From Pseudomonadota bacterium (lineage in GTDB: Bacteria; Pseudomonadota; Gammaproteobacteria; Burkholderiales; Thiobacillaceae): 64,000 nucleotides of DNA. This document shows, piece by piece, positions 30,121 to 40,089 of this stretch. Under the pieces are notes generated by a model, which saw only the letters and a list, made by a program, of their open reading frames with translations, was not told the DNA's origin and did not search any database. Location of the stretch: the NCBI GenBank assembly GCA_021848725.1, contig JAJZTS010000005.1, positions 1 through 64,000 of the forward strand, read 5' to 3'. The position numbers and the translations under genes were made by a program. Position 1 is the first letter of the stretch. Each line of letters starts with the position of its first letter.

Positions 30121-30255
30121 ATGAAACGCACCTACCAGCCCTCCAAGATTCGTCGTGCGCGCACCCATGGTTTCCGCGCCCGCATGGCCACCAAAGGCGG
30201 CCGCGCCGTGATCAACGCCCGACGCGCCAAAGGCCGTAAGCGCTTGGCCGTTTGA
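30121..30255 (+). CDS. rpmH: 50S ribosomal protein L34
   Basis: Protein of 44 residues that binds 23S rRNA in the large subunit. The sequence [18 protein letters not shown]...[24 protein letters not shown] is the canonical L34 and differs little from other betaproteobacteria. A GGTAAAG-type leader lies before the ATG. The TGA stop at 30253-30255 overlaps the TTG start of rnpA, so translation is coupled and both derive from the promoter at 30053. Confidence 0.97.
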   Translation: MKRTYQPSKIRRARTHGFRARMATKGGRAVINARRAKGRKRLAV

Positions 30256-30632
30256 GCGCAACGCCTGCTCGGCCGCATACCTTCGGCCGAGACAAAAAGC
30301 TTCACGAAACGGATGAGTTTTCATCCGTTTTTCGTTTCAGATGTGCCCAGCGCGGCACCCTTCTCGATGTCTTGGCCCGGCCCAATCGCTTGCACCACCC
30401 CAGGCTGGGCATGGTGATCGCGCGCAAGATTTTGCGTCGGGCGGTGGATCGAAACCGCTTGCGACGCATCCTAAGAGAACTATTCCGGCATTCGCAGCAC
30501 GATCTGACCGCGCTCGACATCGTGGTTCGGCTCAAGCGCGCCGCGCCGGAAAGCGATCTTAAGGAAGAATTCGGCCGATTGCTGCTAGCATGCCGGTCTT
30601 GTGCCAATACTTCAGCCTCGAATACCAAGTAA
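30252..30632 (+). CDS. rnpA: Ribonuclease P protein component
   Basis: Basic protein subunit of RNase P, which with the M1 RNA removes tRNA 5' leaders. It is 126 residues from the TTG at 30252. The family signature [26 protein letters not shown] contains the RNR motif, and the left part [20 protein letters not shown] is typical. The C-terminal tail after residue 110 ([17 protein letters not shown]) is less conserved. The gene ends two bases before yidC, and no yidD gene occurs between them, unlike the common rpmH-rnpA-yidD-yidC order. Confidence 0.93.
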   Translation: MSATPARPHTFGRDKKLHETDEFSSVFRFRCAQRGTLLDVLARPNRLHHPRLGMVIARKILRRAVDRNRLRRILRELFRHSQHDLTALDIVVRLKRAAPESDLKEEFGRLLLACRSCANTSASNTK

Positions 30633-30634
30633 AC

Positions 30635-32272
30635 ATGGATACCCAGCGCCTCATCGCCTTTGCCGTTTTTTCCTTCTCTTTGCTGATGTTGTGGGAGGCT
30701 TGGCAGGACTACAACAAGCCTAAAGAAGCCATCGTGGCGCAGCAAGCCGCCGCCACACCGTCCGCCTTGCCAACCCCCGGCCAGTCTCTGCAAACAGCGG
30801 AGACAGCGAAGGCCGCGCCGAGCGGCGGTGCAGTCAAAGGCGCGCGGGCGGTAATCAAGACCGACATGTTGACGGCGGTGATCGATGCCAACGGTGGCGA
30901 CATCCGCGAACTCGAATTCAGCCATTTCCGCAACGATGAAGACAAGACGCAGCCGTTCAAGTTGTTCGAAGAACGCGAGGGCCGCAATTATTTCGCCCAG
31001 TCCGGCCTGATCGGCAAGGACCTGCCTAACCACAAGACCGTGTATGAATTGCTGCCGGGCGACTATGAACTGAAACCGGGCCAGGATACGGTGAAACTCA
31101 GCCTGCGGGCCGTGTCCGGTGGCGCCGAGGTGGTGAAGACCTATACCTTCCACCGGGGCAGCTATGTGGTGGAGGTCGCGCAGACGGTGCACAACCTGGG
31201 CCAGACCCCGCTCGAGGCGTATCCCTACTACCAACTGCTGCGCAATGGTTTGCCGCCCGAAGGCCAGGGCCGGTTCATGTCTACCTTCACCGGCCCGGCG
31301 CAATACACCGAGGCCGGCAAGTACCACAAGATCGATTTCAAGAAGATCGCCGAAGGCAAGGCGGAGCTGACCAAGCAGGCGCAGGATGGCTGGATCGGCA
31401 TGGTCCAGCATCACTTCGTCTCGGCCTGGCTGACCGCTAAACCCGAAGATACCGAGCATCGCGAGTTCTATACCCGGGCCCTGGGCAATGATGAATATGC
31501 CGCTGGCATGATCCTGTCGGCCATGAAACTGGCGCCGGGAGAGAGCAAGCGTGCGGAAACCCGCCTTTATGCCGGCCCGCAGGAACAGGAAAAGCTCAAG
31601 ACCCTGGCCCCCGGCCTCGACCTGGTGGTCGATTACGGCTGGCTGCACGTGTTGGCCTACCCCTTGTTCATGCTGCTTAGCTGGCTGCATAAGCTGGTGG
31701 CGAACTGGGGTGTCGCCATCGTGCTGCTCACGGTGTTGATCAAGGCCGCCTTCTACCCGCTCTCCGCCGCGAGCTACAAATCGATGGCCCAGATGCGCAA
31801 GCTGAGCCCACGCCTGCAAAGCCTCAAGGAGAAGTTCGGCGACGACCGGCAGAAGATGCACGAGGCCATGATGAAGATTTACCAGGAGGAAAAGATCAAC
31901 CCGCTCGGCGGTTGTCTGCCCATCCTGGTCCAGATCCCGGTGTTCATCGCGTTGTACTGGGTCCTGTTGGGCGCGGTCGAGTTGCGCCAGGCGCCATTCG
32001 CCTTGTGGATCACCGACTTGTCGGCCAAGGACCCTTACTATGTGTTGCCGGTCGTGATGGCCATCACCATGTTCCTGCAGCAACGCTTGAGCCCGACCCC
32101 GCCCGATCCGGTGCAGGCCAAGGTCATGATGGTCATGCCCATTGTGTTCTCGGTGTTCTTCTTCTTCTTCCCGGCCGGCCTGGTGCTGTACTGGTTGGTC
32201 AACAACGTGCTGTCGATCCTGCAGCAGTGGCGCATCAACACCGTCATCGCGCGTGCCGACCGGAAGAAATAG
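30635..32272 (+). CDS. yidC: Membrane protein insertase YidC
   Basis: Inner-membrane insertase acting with or without SecYEG. It is 545 residues from the ATG at 30635 ([19 protein letters not shown]); an upstream in-frame extension lies inside rnpA and is rejected. A first span (about 5-24) is followed by the large periplasmic P1 domain (about 60-335) and a cluster of four to five C-terminal spans. These include [20 protein letters not shown] with the conserved arginine/charged groove nearby, [21 protein letters not shown] and [20 protein letters not shown]. It ends RADRKK. The 3' end overlaps the start of mnmE. Confidence 0.96.
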   Translation: MDTQRLIAFAVFSFSLLMLWEAWQDYNKPKEAIVAQQAAATPSALPTPGQSLQTAETAKAAPSGGAVKGARAVIKTDMLTAVIDANGGDIRELEFSHFRNDEDKTQPFKLFEEREGRNYFAQSGLIGKDLPNHKTVYELLPGDYELKPGQDTVKLSLRAVSGGAEVVKTYTFHRGSYVVEVAQTVHNLGQTPLEAYPYYQLLRNGLPPEGQGRFMSTFTGPAQYTEAGKYHKIDFKKIAEGKAELTKQAQDGWIGMVQHHFVSAWLTAKPEDTEHREFYTRALGNDEYAAGMILSAMKLAPGESKRAETRLYAGPQEQEKLKTLAPGLDLVVDYGWLHVLAYPLFMLLSWLHKLVANWGVAIVLLTVLIKAAFYPLSAASYKSMAQMRKLSPRLQSLKEKFGDDRQKMHEAMMKIYQEEKINPLGGCLPILVQIPVFIALYWVLLGAVELRQAPFALWITDLSAKDPYYVLPVVMAITMFLQQRLSPTPPDPVQAKVMMVMPIVFSVFFFFFPAGLVLYWLVNNVLSILQQWRINTVIARADRKK

Positions 32273-33593
32273 CGACCTTATCGCTGCCATCGCCACCGCG
32301 CCCGGGCGCGGTGGCATCGGCGTGGTCCGCGTGTCCGGACCGGACCTAGCCGCGGTCATCCAGGGCATTACCGGCCGCACGCTGACCCCCCGCTTGGCGA
32401 CCTACGCCCGCTTTCTCGACGCGCTTGGCGCGACCCTGGACGAGGGCATCGCCCTCTATTTCCCCGGCCCACACTCCTTTACCGGCGAGCACGTACTGGA
32501 ACTCCAGGGTCACGGCGGCCCGCAGGTCTTGCAATTGGTGCTCCAGCGCTGCCTGGACTTGGGCGCGCGCCTGGCCGAGCCGGGCGAGTTTTCCCGCCGC
32601 GCCTTTCTCAACGGCAAGATCGATTTGGCCCAGGCCGAAGCCATCGCCGACCTGATCGATGCCCAGAGCCAGGCGGCGGCGCGCTCGGCCGTGCGCTCCT
32701 TGGCCGGCGAGTTCTCGCGCCGGGTGCGCGAGTTGGTCGATGCCTTGATCCATTTGCGCATGTTGGTCGAGTCGACCTTGGATTTTCCCGAAGAAGAGAT
32801 CGACTTCCTGAAACAGGCCGATGCCTGGGGTCGGCTTCAGGCGATACAAGCCACGCTGGCGGCGGTGCGGCAAGAAGCAAAGCAGGGCGCCTTGCTGCGC
32901 GAAGGCCTGAATGTGGTGCTGATCGGCCAGCCCAACGTCGGCAAGTCCAGCCTGCTCAACCAGTTGGCCGGTTACGAGGCGGCCATTGTCACCGAGATCG
33001 CCGGCACCACCCGCGACACCGTGCGCGAGGCGATCCAGATCGACGGCGTGCCCGTGCACGTGATCGATACCGCCGGCCTGCGCGAGACGGCCGATGCCGT
33101 GGAAAAGATCGGCATCGAGCGGACCTGGGCGGCCGTGGCCAAGGCCGATGTCGCCTTGCTACTGGTCGATGCCGCGCACGGCGTCGGCCCGCAAGAACAG
33201 GCCATCCTCGGCCGGCTGCCCGCCATCCCCTTGATCACGCTGCACAACAAGATCGATTTGGCCGCGGAATCGCCACGCTGCACCGCCGATGGCCGGGAGA
33301 TTTGGCTATCGGCCAAGACCGGGACGGGCATGGCGCTTTTGCGTAAACAACTGCTCATGGCCGCCGGCTGGCAAGCGGCGGGCGAAGGCGCTTTCATGGC
33401 CCGCGGCCGGCATCTGGAGGCCTTGCATCGTGCCGGCGTTCACCTCGACCAGGCCCAGGCCGCCGGCGAGCGCTTGGAGCTGTTCGCCGAGGAATTGCGC
33501 TTGGCGCAGGAGGCCTTGAACGAGATCACCGGCGAGTTCACCGCCGACGACCTGCTCGGCCGCATCTTCAGTCAATTTTGCATCGGGAAATAA
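32253..33593 (+). CDS. mnmE: tRNA modification GTPase MnmE
   Basis: With MnmG it forms cmnm5U/nm5U at the wobble base of some tRNAs. It is 446 residues from the GTG at 32253, the only sensible start before the conserved [20 protein letters not shown]; this start lies 20 bases inside yidC. An N-terminal formyl-THF-binding domain (about 1-120) is followed by a helical domain and an inserted G domain. Its motifs are G1 [13 protein letters not shown]2 [12 protein letters not shown]3 DTAGLRE and G4 HNKIDL. The C-terminus is the family's catalytic CIGK. The mnmG partner is 4 kb downstream rather than adjacent. Confidence 0.95.
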   Translation: MPTGRNSDLIAAIATAPGRGGIGVVRVSGPDLAAVIQGITGRTLTPRLATYARFLDALGATLDEGIALYFPGPHSFTGEHVLELQGHGGPQVLQLVLQRCLDLGARLAEPGEFSRRAFLNGKIDLAQAEAIADLIDAQSQAAARSAVRSLAGEFSRRVRELVDALIHLRMLVESTLDFPEEEIDFLKQADAWGRLQAIQATLAAVRQEAKQGALLREGLNVVLIGQPNVGKSSLLNQLAGYEAAIVTEIAGTTRDTVREAIQIDGVPVHVIDTAGLRETADAVEKIGIERTWAAVAKADVALLLVDAAHGVGPQEQAILGRLPAIPLITLHNKIDLAAESPRCTADGREIWLSAKTGTGMALLRKQLLMAAGWQAAGEGAFMARGRHLEALHRAGVHLDQAQAAGERLELFAEELRLAQEALNEITGEFTADDLLGRIFSQFCIGK

Positions 33594-33599
33594 GCCGTC

Positions 33600-35378
33600 A
33601 TGCCCGAAGCCCCCTTGACCTGGCGCGACATCCTGCACGGCGTGCGGCGGCATAAGGCCGCCTTGGCCAAGGGCAATGTCATCGCCTTGCTGGCGGTGAT
33701 CTGCGCCGTGCCGGTGCCGCTATTCCTGCCGCTGCTGGTCGATGAGGTGCTGTTGCATCGGCCGGGCCGTTTCCTGGCCACGGTGGGGCCGTGGTTCCCC
33801 GAGCCTTGGCATGGACCGGCACTGTTCATCGCGGCGGCGCTGATGATCACCATCGTGTTGCGCCTCATGGCCATCTTGTTCAACGTCTGGCAGAGCCGCA
33901 CCTTCTCGTTGATCTCCAAAGAAGTGGTCTATGGTATCCGCCAGCGCATGCTGGAGCGGCTGTCCAAGATCGCCTTGTCCGAATACGAGACCCTGGGCAG
34001 CGGCGCGGTGACCTCGCGTTTCGTCACCGACCTCAACGCGATCGACAGCTTTCTTGGCGCCTCGATTTCCGGCTTCCTGGTCGCGGCGCTGTCGCTGATC
34101 GGGGTGTCTGTCGTGCTGCTGTGGATGCATTGGCAACTGGCCCTGTTCATCCTGTTGCTGAACCCGGTGGTGATCCTGTTTTCCACGACACTGGGTAAGC
34201 GGGTGAAGGAGCTGAAGAAGCGGGAGAACAGCGCATTCGAGCTGTTCCAAGCGGCCCTGGCCGAGACCCTGGACGCCCTGCACCAGATCCGGGCGATGAA
34301 CCGCGAGCGCCACTATCTGGCACGGGTGGCCGACCTTGCCGGCGACATCCGTCGCCACGCCGCGGCCTTTGCCTGGAAGTCAGATGCGATGAACCGGGTC
34401 TCCTTCTTCGTCTTCCTGGTCGGCTTCGACGCCTTCCGCGCCTTGGCCATGGTCATGGTGGTCTATTCCAATCTGACCGTGGGCGAGATGATGGCGGTGT
34501 TCGGCTATCTCTGGTTCATGATGTCGCCGGTGCAGGAGATCATCAACATCCAATATGCCTGGTACGCGGCCAATGCCGCGTTGGGCCGGGTCAACGGCCT
34601 GCTCGACCTCAAGCTCGCCCAGGAGTGGCCGGCCCGAATCGATCCCTTCGCCGGCCAGACCACGGTCGGGGTCACCCTGCAAGACTTGAGTTTCGCTTAT
34701 GCCGACGGCGAGCCGGTGCTCGATCATGTCGACCTCGAGATCCGGCCGGGCGAGAAGGTGGCCTTGGTCGGCGCCTCAGGCGGCGGCAAGTCGACCTTGG
34801 TCCAGGTGCTGCTCGGGCTGTATCCGGCACAGAGCGGCACCGTGCGCTACGGCGACGCGCCGGTCGACGAGATCGGTTGGGATCGCGTGCGCGACCATGT
34901 CGGCGTGGTGCTGCAGCACCCGGTGCTGTTCAACGATACGGTGCGGGCCAACTTGACCATGGGCCGCGACCAGACCGACGCCGAGTTGTGGCAGGCCTTG
35001 GCGATCGCCCAATTGAAAGAAGTGGTGCAAGCGCTGCCGAAGGGCCTGGACACCATCGTTGGCCGCCAGGGCGTGCGTCTGTCCGGCGGCCAGCGCCAGC
35101 GCCTGGCCATCGCCCGCATGGTGCTGGCCGCGCCCCAAGTGGTCATTCTGGACGAGGCGACCTCGGCCCTCGACGCCGAGACCGAGCGCCATCTGCACCA
35201 GGCCTTGGCCGGCTTCCTGGCCGGCCGCACCACGCTGATCATCGCCCATCGGCTGTCGGCGGTGCGCCAAGCCGACCGCATCCTGGTGTTCGAGAACGGC
35301 CGGGTGGTGGAGGAGGGCAGCCACGACAGCCTGATGCAGCGCGGTGGTCTCTACCGCAAGCTCTACAGCCACGCTTGA
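33600..35378 (+). CDS. MsbA/MDR-type ABC exporter
   Basis: Half-transporter of 592 residues with the fused membrane and nucleotide-binding arrangement of type IV exporters. Six spans lie in about 25-320 (e.g. NVIALLAVICAVPVPLFLPLLV, GFLVAALSLIGVSVVLLWM, FFVFLVGFDAFRALAMVMVVY). The NBD has Walker A GASGGGKSTLV, Q-loop VVLQHP, signature LSGGQRQRLAIAR, Walker B VVILDEATSALD and H-loop AHRLS. The substrate is unknown; MsbA-like lipid or drug export is possible. It begins 6 bases after mnmE, an unusual insertion between mnmE and mnmG. A parS-like site starts two bases after its stop. Confidence 0.9.
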   Translation: MPEAPLTWRDILHGVRRHKAALAKGNVIALLAVICAVPVPLFLPLLVDEVLLHRPGRFLATVGPWFPEPWHGPALFIAAALMITIVLRLMAILFNVWQSRTFSLISKEVVYGIRQRMLERLSKIALSEYETLGSGAVTSRFVTDLNAIDSFLGASISGFLVAALSLIGVSVVLLWMHWQLALFILLLNPVVILFSTTLGKRVKELKKRENSAFELFQAALAETLDALHQIRAMNRERHYLARVADLAGDIRRHAAAFAWKSDAMNRVSFFVFLVGFDAFRALAMVMVVYSNLTVGEMMAVFGYLWFMMSPVQEIINIQYAWYAANAALGRVNGLLDLKLAQEWPARIDPFAGQTTVGVTLQDLSFAYADGEPVLDHVDLEIRPGEKVALVGASGGGKSTLVQVLLGLYPAQSGTVRYGDAPVDEIGWDRVRDHVGVVLQHPVLFNDTVRANLTMGRDQTDAELWQALAIAQLKEVVQALPKGLDTIVGRQGVRLSGGQRQRLAIARMVLAAPQVVILDEATSALDAETERHLHQALAGFLAGRTTLIIAHRLSAVRQADRILVFENGRVVEEGSHDSLMQRGGLYRKLYSHA

Positions 35379-35379
35379 C

Positions 35380-35395
35380 GGTTTCACGTGAAACA
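35380..35395. promoter_or_regulatory. parS: parS-like site 3
   Basis: GGTTTCACGTGAAACA, identical to the site at 22003, lies in the 61-base gap after the ABC exporter gene. It matches the parS consensus at 15 of 16 positions, about 6.8 kb right of the DnaA-box cluster. Confidence 0.87.
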
Positions 35396-35439
35396 ACGCC
35401 GGAGTAAACGGTGGACAAGGTAAGCGACAACCCGGTTCA

Positions 35440-37440
35440 ATGGCGGCTATGAAGCGAATCTTCTCCCTAATGGACCGGCTTAGCACCCAGCAGGTGATCG
35501 CCGTCGGTTTCCTGCTGGTATTGGTGCTGATGGGCCTGCTGATCGGCGGCGCCTTGTCGCGCATGATCGCGATCAAGGATCGCATGCAGGGCATCGTCGA
35601 GCAGGGCAACGTCAAGCTGGAAAGCGTCTACCAGATGCGCAACTTGGCGCGCGAGCGCTACAACAGCCTGATGCAAATGACGGTGGCGACCGATCCGTTC
35701 GAGCTGGACGAGGAGTTCCTTCGTTTCAACCAGTTGGCCGCCGATTTCATCGTCGCGCGCGATGCCTTGTTCCAGGCCGGCATGTCCGAGGGCGAACAAA
35801 CGGTCTGGCAGGCCGCCCGACAGTTGGTGCGGGAAGACGAGGCCTTGCATAACCAAGTGCTGACCCTGGGGCAGCAGGGCCACCGGGCCGAGGCCCTGCA
35901 GCTGCTGATGCGCCAGGTGCGGCCGATGGAGGCGCGGATCCTGGCCCAGTTCAATAGCCTGATCGAGATGCAGCGCGCGGCCAGCCGCCAGGCCATGATC
36001 GAGGCGGAGGGCGAGTATCGCCGGGCCCTGGTTTTCATGGCGGGCCTGGCGTTGTTGGCCGTGCCGTTCAGTTTTTTCATCGCCCGCGCGGTCATCCGCC
36101 GTTCCCGGCACAACGAGGCCGAGTTGGCCGAACAGAAGGAGCGGGCGCTGGCGGTGGCCGACCAGTTGTCTTGGGCGGCCAGCCATGACGGCTTGACCGG
36201 CCTCTCCAGCCGGCTGGTGTTCGAGCGGCAACTGGCCGAACTGATCCAGGACGCGCGTTTGCGCGGCAGCCATCACGTCCTGCTCTATGTCGACCTCGAC
36301 CAGTTCAAGGTGGTCAACGATACCTGCGGCCACGTCGCCGGCGACGAGCTGCTCAAGCAGGTCGCGCTGCTGATGCCGCGCCATGTCCGCAGTGGCGACA
36401 CCGTGGCCCGCCTGGGCGGCGACGAATTCGGCCTGCTGCTGGCCAGTTGCCCGCTGACCAAGGCGATCGAGATCGCCGAGGCCCTGCGCGCCGACCTGAA
36501 CGACTTCCGCTTCGCCTGGCAGGACAAGTTGTTCCATATCGGGGCGAGCGTCGGCCTGGCCGAGATCAGCCAGGACGGCCGCGACTTGGCCGAGATCCTC
36601 AGCGCGGCGGATACGGCCTGCTATCTGGCCAAGGAGAAGGGGCGCAACCGGGTCTGGGTCTATCAGGCGGACGATGTCGAAACCCTGCAACGCCAAGGCG
36701 AGATGCAGTGGCTGCCGAGGTTGAGTCATGCCATCGAGCACGGGCGGTTCGAGCTGCATTTCCAAAATATCCTGTCGGTTGCCGACCGGCAGGCCGGCGC
36801 CGCCCTGTGCGAGGTACTGGTGCGCATGCGCGATGAGGCCGGGGCGATCGTGCCGCCGATGGCCTTCATCCCGGCGGCCGAGCGCTACGGCCTGATCCAG
36901 ACCTTGGATCGCTGGGTGGTGCAGGAAGCCCTGCGCTGGCTGGCCAGCCATGCCGGGGAGGTCTGCACGACGTTGATGGTCAACGTCTCGGCGCCGAGCA
37001 TGGCCGACGAGTCCTTTCTCGACTTTGTCGTGGGCCGGATCGACGCGGCCGGCATCGCGCCGGAGCGGATCGGCTTCGAGATCACCGAAACGGCGGCGGT
37101 GTCCAACCTGGCCCGAGCCACCCGCTTCATCCAAGTCTTGCGCGGCATGGGCTGTCAGGTGGCACTGGACGATTTCGGCAGCGGTATGGCCTCGTTCGCC
37201 TATTTGAAGAACTTGCCGGTCAGCCTGATCAAGATCGACGGCAGCTTCGTCGCCGACATGATCGACGACCCGCTCGACTTCGTCATTGTCGAATCGACCT
37301 GCCGCATCGCCAAGCAAATGGGTCTGCGCGTGGTCGCGGAACACGTCACCTGCGAACAGGCCATGGCCAGTCTGCTCGACATGGGCGCGGATTACGCCCA
37401 GGGCTACTTGCTGCACCACCCCGAACCGCTTGCCGCCTAA
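35440..37440 (+). CDS. GGDEF-EAL membrane protein for cyclic-di-GMP turnover
   Basis: Protein of 666 residues. Two spans (about 17-40 and 199-220) flank a helical periplasmic sensor of about 150 residues resembling a four-helix bundle. The GGDEF domain (about 240-410) keeps the active site RLGGDEF. The EAL domain (about 430-660) has the variant CEVLVRM for EALLRW, which still fits ExLxR. It retains NVSAPS, FEITETA, LDDFGSGMAS, KIDGSF and the Q of YAQGYLLH. The AEGVE motif reads AEHVT, losing its second glutamate. It may make or degrade c-di-GMP, or both. The ATG at 35440 or 35449 could start it. It lies between two parS-like sites. Confidence 0.92.
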   Translation: MAAMKRIFSLMDRLSTQQVIAVGFLLVLVLMGLLIGGALSRMIAIKDRMQGIVEQGNVKLESVYQMRNLARERYNSLMQMTVATDPFELDEEFLRFNQLAADFIVARDALFQAGMSEGEQTVWQAARQLVREDEALHNQVLTLGQQGHRAEALQLLMRQVRPMEARILAQFNSLIEMQRAASRQAMIEAEGEYRRALVFMAGLALLAVPFSFFIARAVIRRSRHNEAELAEQKERALAVADQLSWAASHDGLTGLSSRLVFERQLAELIQDARLRGSHHVLLYVDLDQFKVVNDTCGHVAGDELLKQVALLMPRHVRSGDTVARLGGDEFGLLLASCPLTKAIEIAEALRADLNDFRFAWQDKLFHIGASVGLAEISQDGRDLAEILSAADTACYLAKEKGRNRVWVYQADDVETLQRQGEMQWLPRLSHAIEHGRFELHFQNILSVADRQAGAALCEVLVRMRDEAGAIVPPMAFIPAAERYGLIQTLDRWVVQEALRWLASHAGEVCTTLMVNVSAPSMADESFLDFVVGRIDAAGIAPERIGFEITETAAVSNLARATRFIQVLRGMGCQVALDDFGSGMASFAYLKNLPVSLIKIDGSFVADMIDDPLDFVIVESTCRIAKQMGLRVVAEHVTCEQAMASLLDMGADYAQGYLLHHPEPLAA

Positions 37441-37452
37441 GCCGGCCGCGCA

Positions 37453-37468
37453 AGTTTCACGTGAAACC
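37453..37468. promoter_or_regulatory. parS: parS-like site 4
   Basis: AGTTTCACGTGAAACC keeps the 14-base core GTTTCACGTGAAAC of parS, with variation only at the two outer bases. It lies 13 bases after the GGDEF-EAL gene and about 95 bases before mnmG. Confidence 0.84.
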
Positions 37469-37561
37469 ATAAGGTGTTTGCCGTATGATGGGCGGCCTTT
37501 CAGCGGCTTTGGTTTGCGGTAAGCAAATGATTTTTAATGAAACGGAGCGCAGGGCGTAGTC

Positions 37562-39460
37562 GTGTCCTTTGCCTTTCCCGACCAATTCGAGGTGATCGTC
37601 GTGGGTGGCGGCCATGCCGGCACCGAGGCCGCGCTCGCCTGCGCCCGGATGGGGGTGCAAACCCTGCTGCTGACGCACAACATCGAAACCCTGGGTGCGA
37701 TGTCGTGCAACCCATCGATCGGCGGCATCGGCAAGGGCCATCTGGTGCGTGAGGTCGACGCCCTGGGCGGCGCCATGGCGCTGGCCACGGACGAGGCCGG
37801 CATCCAGTTCCGCACCCTGAATTCCTCCAAGGGTCCGGCCGTGCGCGCCACTCGCGCCCAGGCCGACCGCGTGCTGTACAAGCAGGCGATCCGCGGCCGG
37901 CTGGAGAACCAGCCGAACTTGACCCTGTTTCAGCAGGCGGTCGATGACCTGCTGCTCGACGGCGACCGTGTGGTCGGGGTCAGGACCCAGCTCGGCATCG
38001 TCTTCCGCGCCCGCGCCGTGGTGCTCACGGCCGGCACCTTCCTGGCCGGCCTGATCCACGTCGGCCTGGAGCACTTCCAGGCCGGGCGCATGGGCGACCC
38101 GCCCGCGGTGTCGCTGGCCGCCCGCCTGCGCGAATTGCAGCTGCCGGCCGGCCGCTTGAAGACCGGCACGCCGCCGCGGCTGGATGCGCGCAGCATCGAT
38201 TTCTCGGCCATGCAGGTGCAGCCGGGTGACGAGCCGGAGCCGGTGTTCTCCTTCCTCGGCGACCGGGCCATGCACCCCAAGCAGTTGCCATGCTGGATCG
38301 CCAACACCAACGAACGCACCCACGCGATCATCCGCGCCGGGCTCGACCGCTCGCCGATGTACACCGGGGTGATCGAGGGGGTGGGGCCGCGCTATTGCCC
38401 GTCGATCGAGGACAAGATCCATCGCTTCGCCGACAAGGCCTCGCACCAGATCTTCCTGGAACCCGAAGGCCTGACCACCCACGAGATCTACCCGAACGGC
38501 ATCTCCACCTCGCTGCCGTTCGACGTGCAGCTCGACCTGGTCCGCTCGATCCGCGGCCTGGAACGGGCCCATATCCTGCGCCCCGGCTATGCCATCGAAT
38601 ACGACTACTACGACCCGCGCGGGCTGAAGCCCAGCCTGGAGACCCAGGCCATCGCCGGCCTGTTCTTCGCCGGCCAGATCAACGGTACCACCGGCTATGA
38701 AGAGGCGGCGGCCCAGGGTCTGCTGGCCGGCCTCAACGCCGGTTTGCAGGTGCAAGACAAAGAGCCCTGGTGGCCGCGCCGGGACGAGGCCTATCTCGGC
38801 GTGCTGGTCGACGACTTGATCACCCGCGGCGTGGCCGAGCCCTACCGCATGTTCACCAGTCGGGCCGAATACCGCTTGAGCCTGCGCGAGGACAACGCCG
38901 ACCTGCGCCTGACCGAGACCGGCCGCCGCTTAGGCTTGATCGACGACACCCGCTGGGCCCGGTTCGAGGCCAAGCGCGAGGCCATCGCCCGCGAGGCCGA
39001 GCGGCTGAAGGCGACCTGGGTCAACCCGAACATCCTGCCCGAGGCTGAGGCGCTGCGGGTGCTGGGCAAGGCGATCGACCATGAGTATTCCTTGTTCGAG
39101 CTGCTGCGCCGGCCCGGGGTGAGCTACGCCAGCCTGCTCACCCTGCCCAATGCCGGCGAGGCGGTAGCGGACGCCGAGGTCTGTGAGCAACTGGAAATTC
39201 AGGCCAAGTACGCCGGCTACATCGAGCGCCAGCGCGACGAGATCGAGCGTCATCGTCACTATGAAGAAACCCGTTTGCCCGAAGACTTCGACTATATGCA
39301 GCTGACCGGGCTGTCGATCGAGGTGCGGCAGAAACTCAATCAACAGCGGCCGGCCACCGTGGGCCAGGCCGCGCGCATCCAAGGGGTGACCCCGGCGGCG
39401 ATCTCGGTGCTGTTGGTCTATCTGAAGCGTGGCGAATTACTGAGCAAGAAGCGCGCATGA
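37562..39460 (+). CDS. mnmG: tRNA uridine modification enzyme MnmG (GidA)
   Basis: FAD- and NADH-dependent partner of MnmE in wobble-uridine cmnm5 synthesis. The 632-residue protein starts at GTG 37562 ([26 protein letters not shown]). Motifs include the FAD dinucleotide fold [44 protein letters not shown] with the conserved cysteine, [14 protein letters not shown], and a helical C-terminal MnmE-binding domain (about 540-632). The length is standard. It leads a tightly packed mnmG-rsmG-parA-parB run with overlaps of a few bases. Confidence 0.97.
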   Translation: MSFAFPDQFEVIVVGGGHAGTEAALACARMGVQTLLLTHNIETLGAMSCNPSIGGIGKGHLVREVDALGGAMALATDEAGIQFRTLNSSKGPAVRATRAQADRVLYKQAIRGRLENQPNLTLFQQAVDDLLLDGDRVVGVRTQLGIVFRARAVVLTAGTFLAGLIHVGLEHFQAGRMGDPPAVSLAARLRELQLPAGRLKTGTPPRLDARSIDFSAMQVQPGDEPEPVFSFLGDRAMHPKQLPCWIANTNERTHAIIRAGLDRSPMYTGVIEGVGPRYCPSIEDKIHRFADKASHQIFLEPEGLTTHEIYPNGISTSLPFDVQLDLVRSIRGLERAHILRPGYAIEYDYYDPRGLKPSLETQAIAGLFFAGQINGTTGYEEAAAQGLLAGLNAGLQVQDKEPWWPRRDEAYLGVLVDDLITRGVAEPYRMFTSRAEYRLSLREDNADLRLTETGRRLGLIDDTRWARFEAKREAIAREAERLKATWVNPNILPEAEALRVLGKAIDHEYSLFELLRRPGVSYASLLTLPNAGEAVADAEVCEQLEIQAKYAGYIERQRDEIERHRHYEETRLPEDFDYMQLTGLSIEVRQKLNQQRPATVGQAARIQGVTPAAISVLLVYLKRGELLSKKRA

Positions 39461-40089
39461 ATCTGACACAGGCCTTTTCCACCGCGCTGGATGAGATGGG
39501 CATCGATCTGGATGCCGCGATCCAGGCCAAGCTACTCGACTATCTCGCGCTGCTGGCGAAGTGGAACAAGACCTATAACCTCACGGCGATCCACGAGCCG
39601 GAGCGGATGCTGACCCATCACCTGCTCGACAGCTTGGCCTTGCTCCCGCATATCACCGCGCCGCGCCTGCTCGATGTCGGCAGCGGCGGCGGCCTGCCCG
39701 GCATCCCGCTGGCGATTGCGCGGCCAGCGTTGCAAGTGACCGTGCTCGATGCCAATCACAAGAAGGCGGCCTTCATGCAACAGGCCGTGATCGACTTGCA
39801 ATTGGCCAATGTCGAGGTGGTGTGCGACCGCTCCGAGGCCTATCGGCCGGCCAGCCCGTTCCCGCAGATCGTTTGCCGTGCCTTCAGCGATTTGAACGAG
39901 TTCGTCCGCGCCACGCGCCACGCCTTGGCGGCGAACGGCGAGTGGTTGGCGATGAAGGGCGTCTATCCAAATGAAGAGATCGCTCTGTTGAAAGGGGCGC
40001 GGCTCAAGCGCGATGTCGTCTTGCATGTGCCCGGCCTGGAGGCGGAACGCCATTTGATCGTGCTGCAAGCAGAGGAGGAGACCGCCTGA
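39457..40089 (+). CDS. rsmG: 16S rRNA m7G527 methyltransferase RsmG (GidB)
   Basis: Methylates N7 of G527 in 16S rRNA; its loss gives low-level streptomycin resistance in other bacteria. The 210-residue protein has the GidB core [27 protein letters not shown] and the SAM motif [26 protein letters not shown] and IVCRAFSDL follow. The ATG at 39457 overlaps the mnmG stop (ATGA), and its own TGA overlaps the parA start by one base. This is the classic gidA-gidB-parA-parB order. Confidence 0.96.
   Translation: MNLTQAFSTALDEMGIDLDAAIQAKLLDYLALLAKWNKTYNLTAIHEPERMLTHHLLDSLALLPHITAPRLLDVGSGGGLPGIPLAIARPALQVTVLDANHKKAAFMQQAVIDLQLANVEVVCDRSEAYRPASPFPQIVCRAFSDLNEFVRATRHALAANGEWLAMKGVYPNEEIALLKGARLKRDVVLHVPGLEAERHLIVLQAEEETA

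Noticed and set aside
30302-32380. 692-residue leftward frame opposite rnpA and yidC
   Set aside because: It is antisense to yidC and rnpA and is a composition artefact. The yidC protein is unmistakable.
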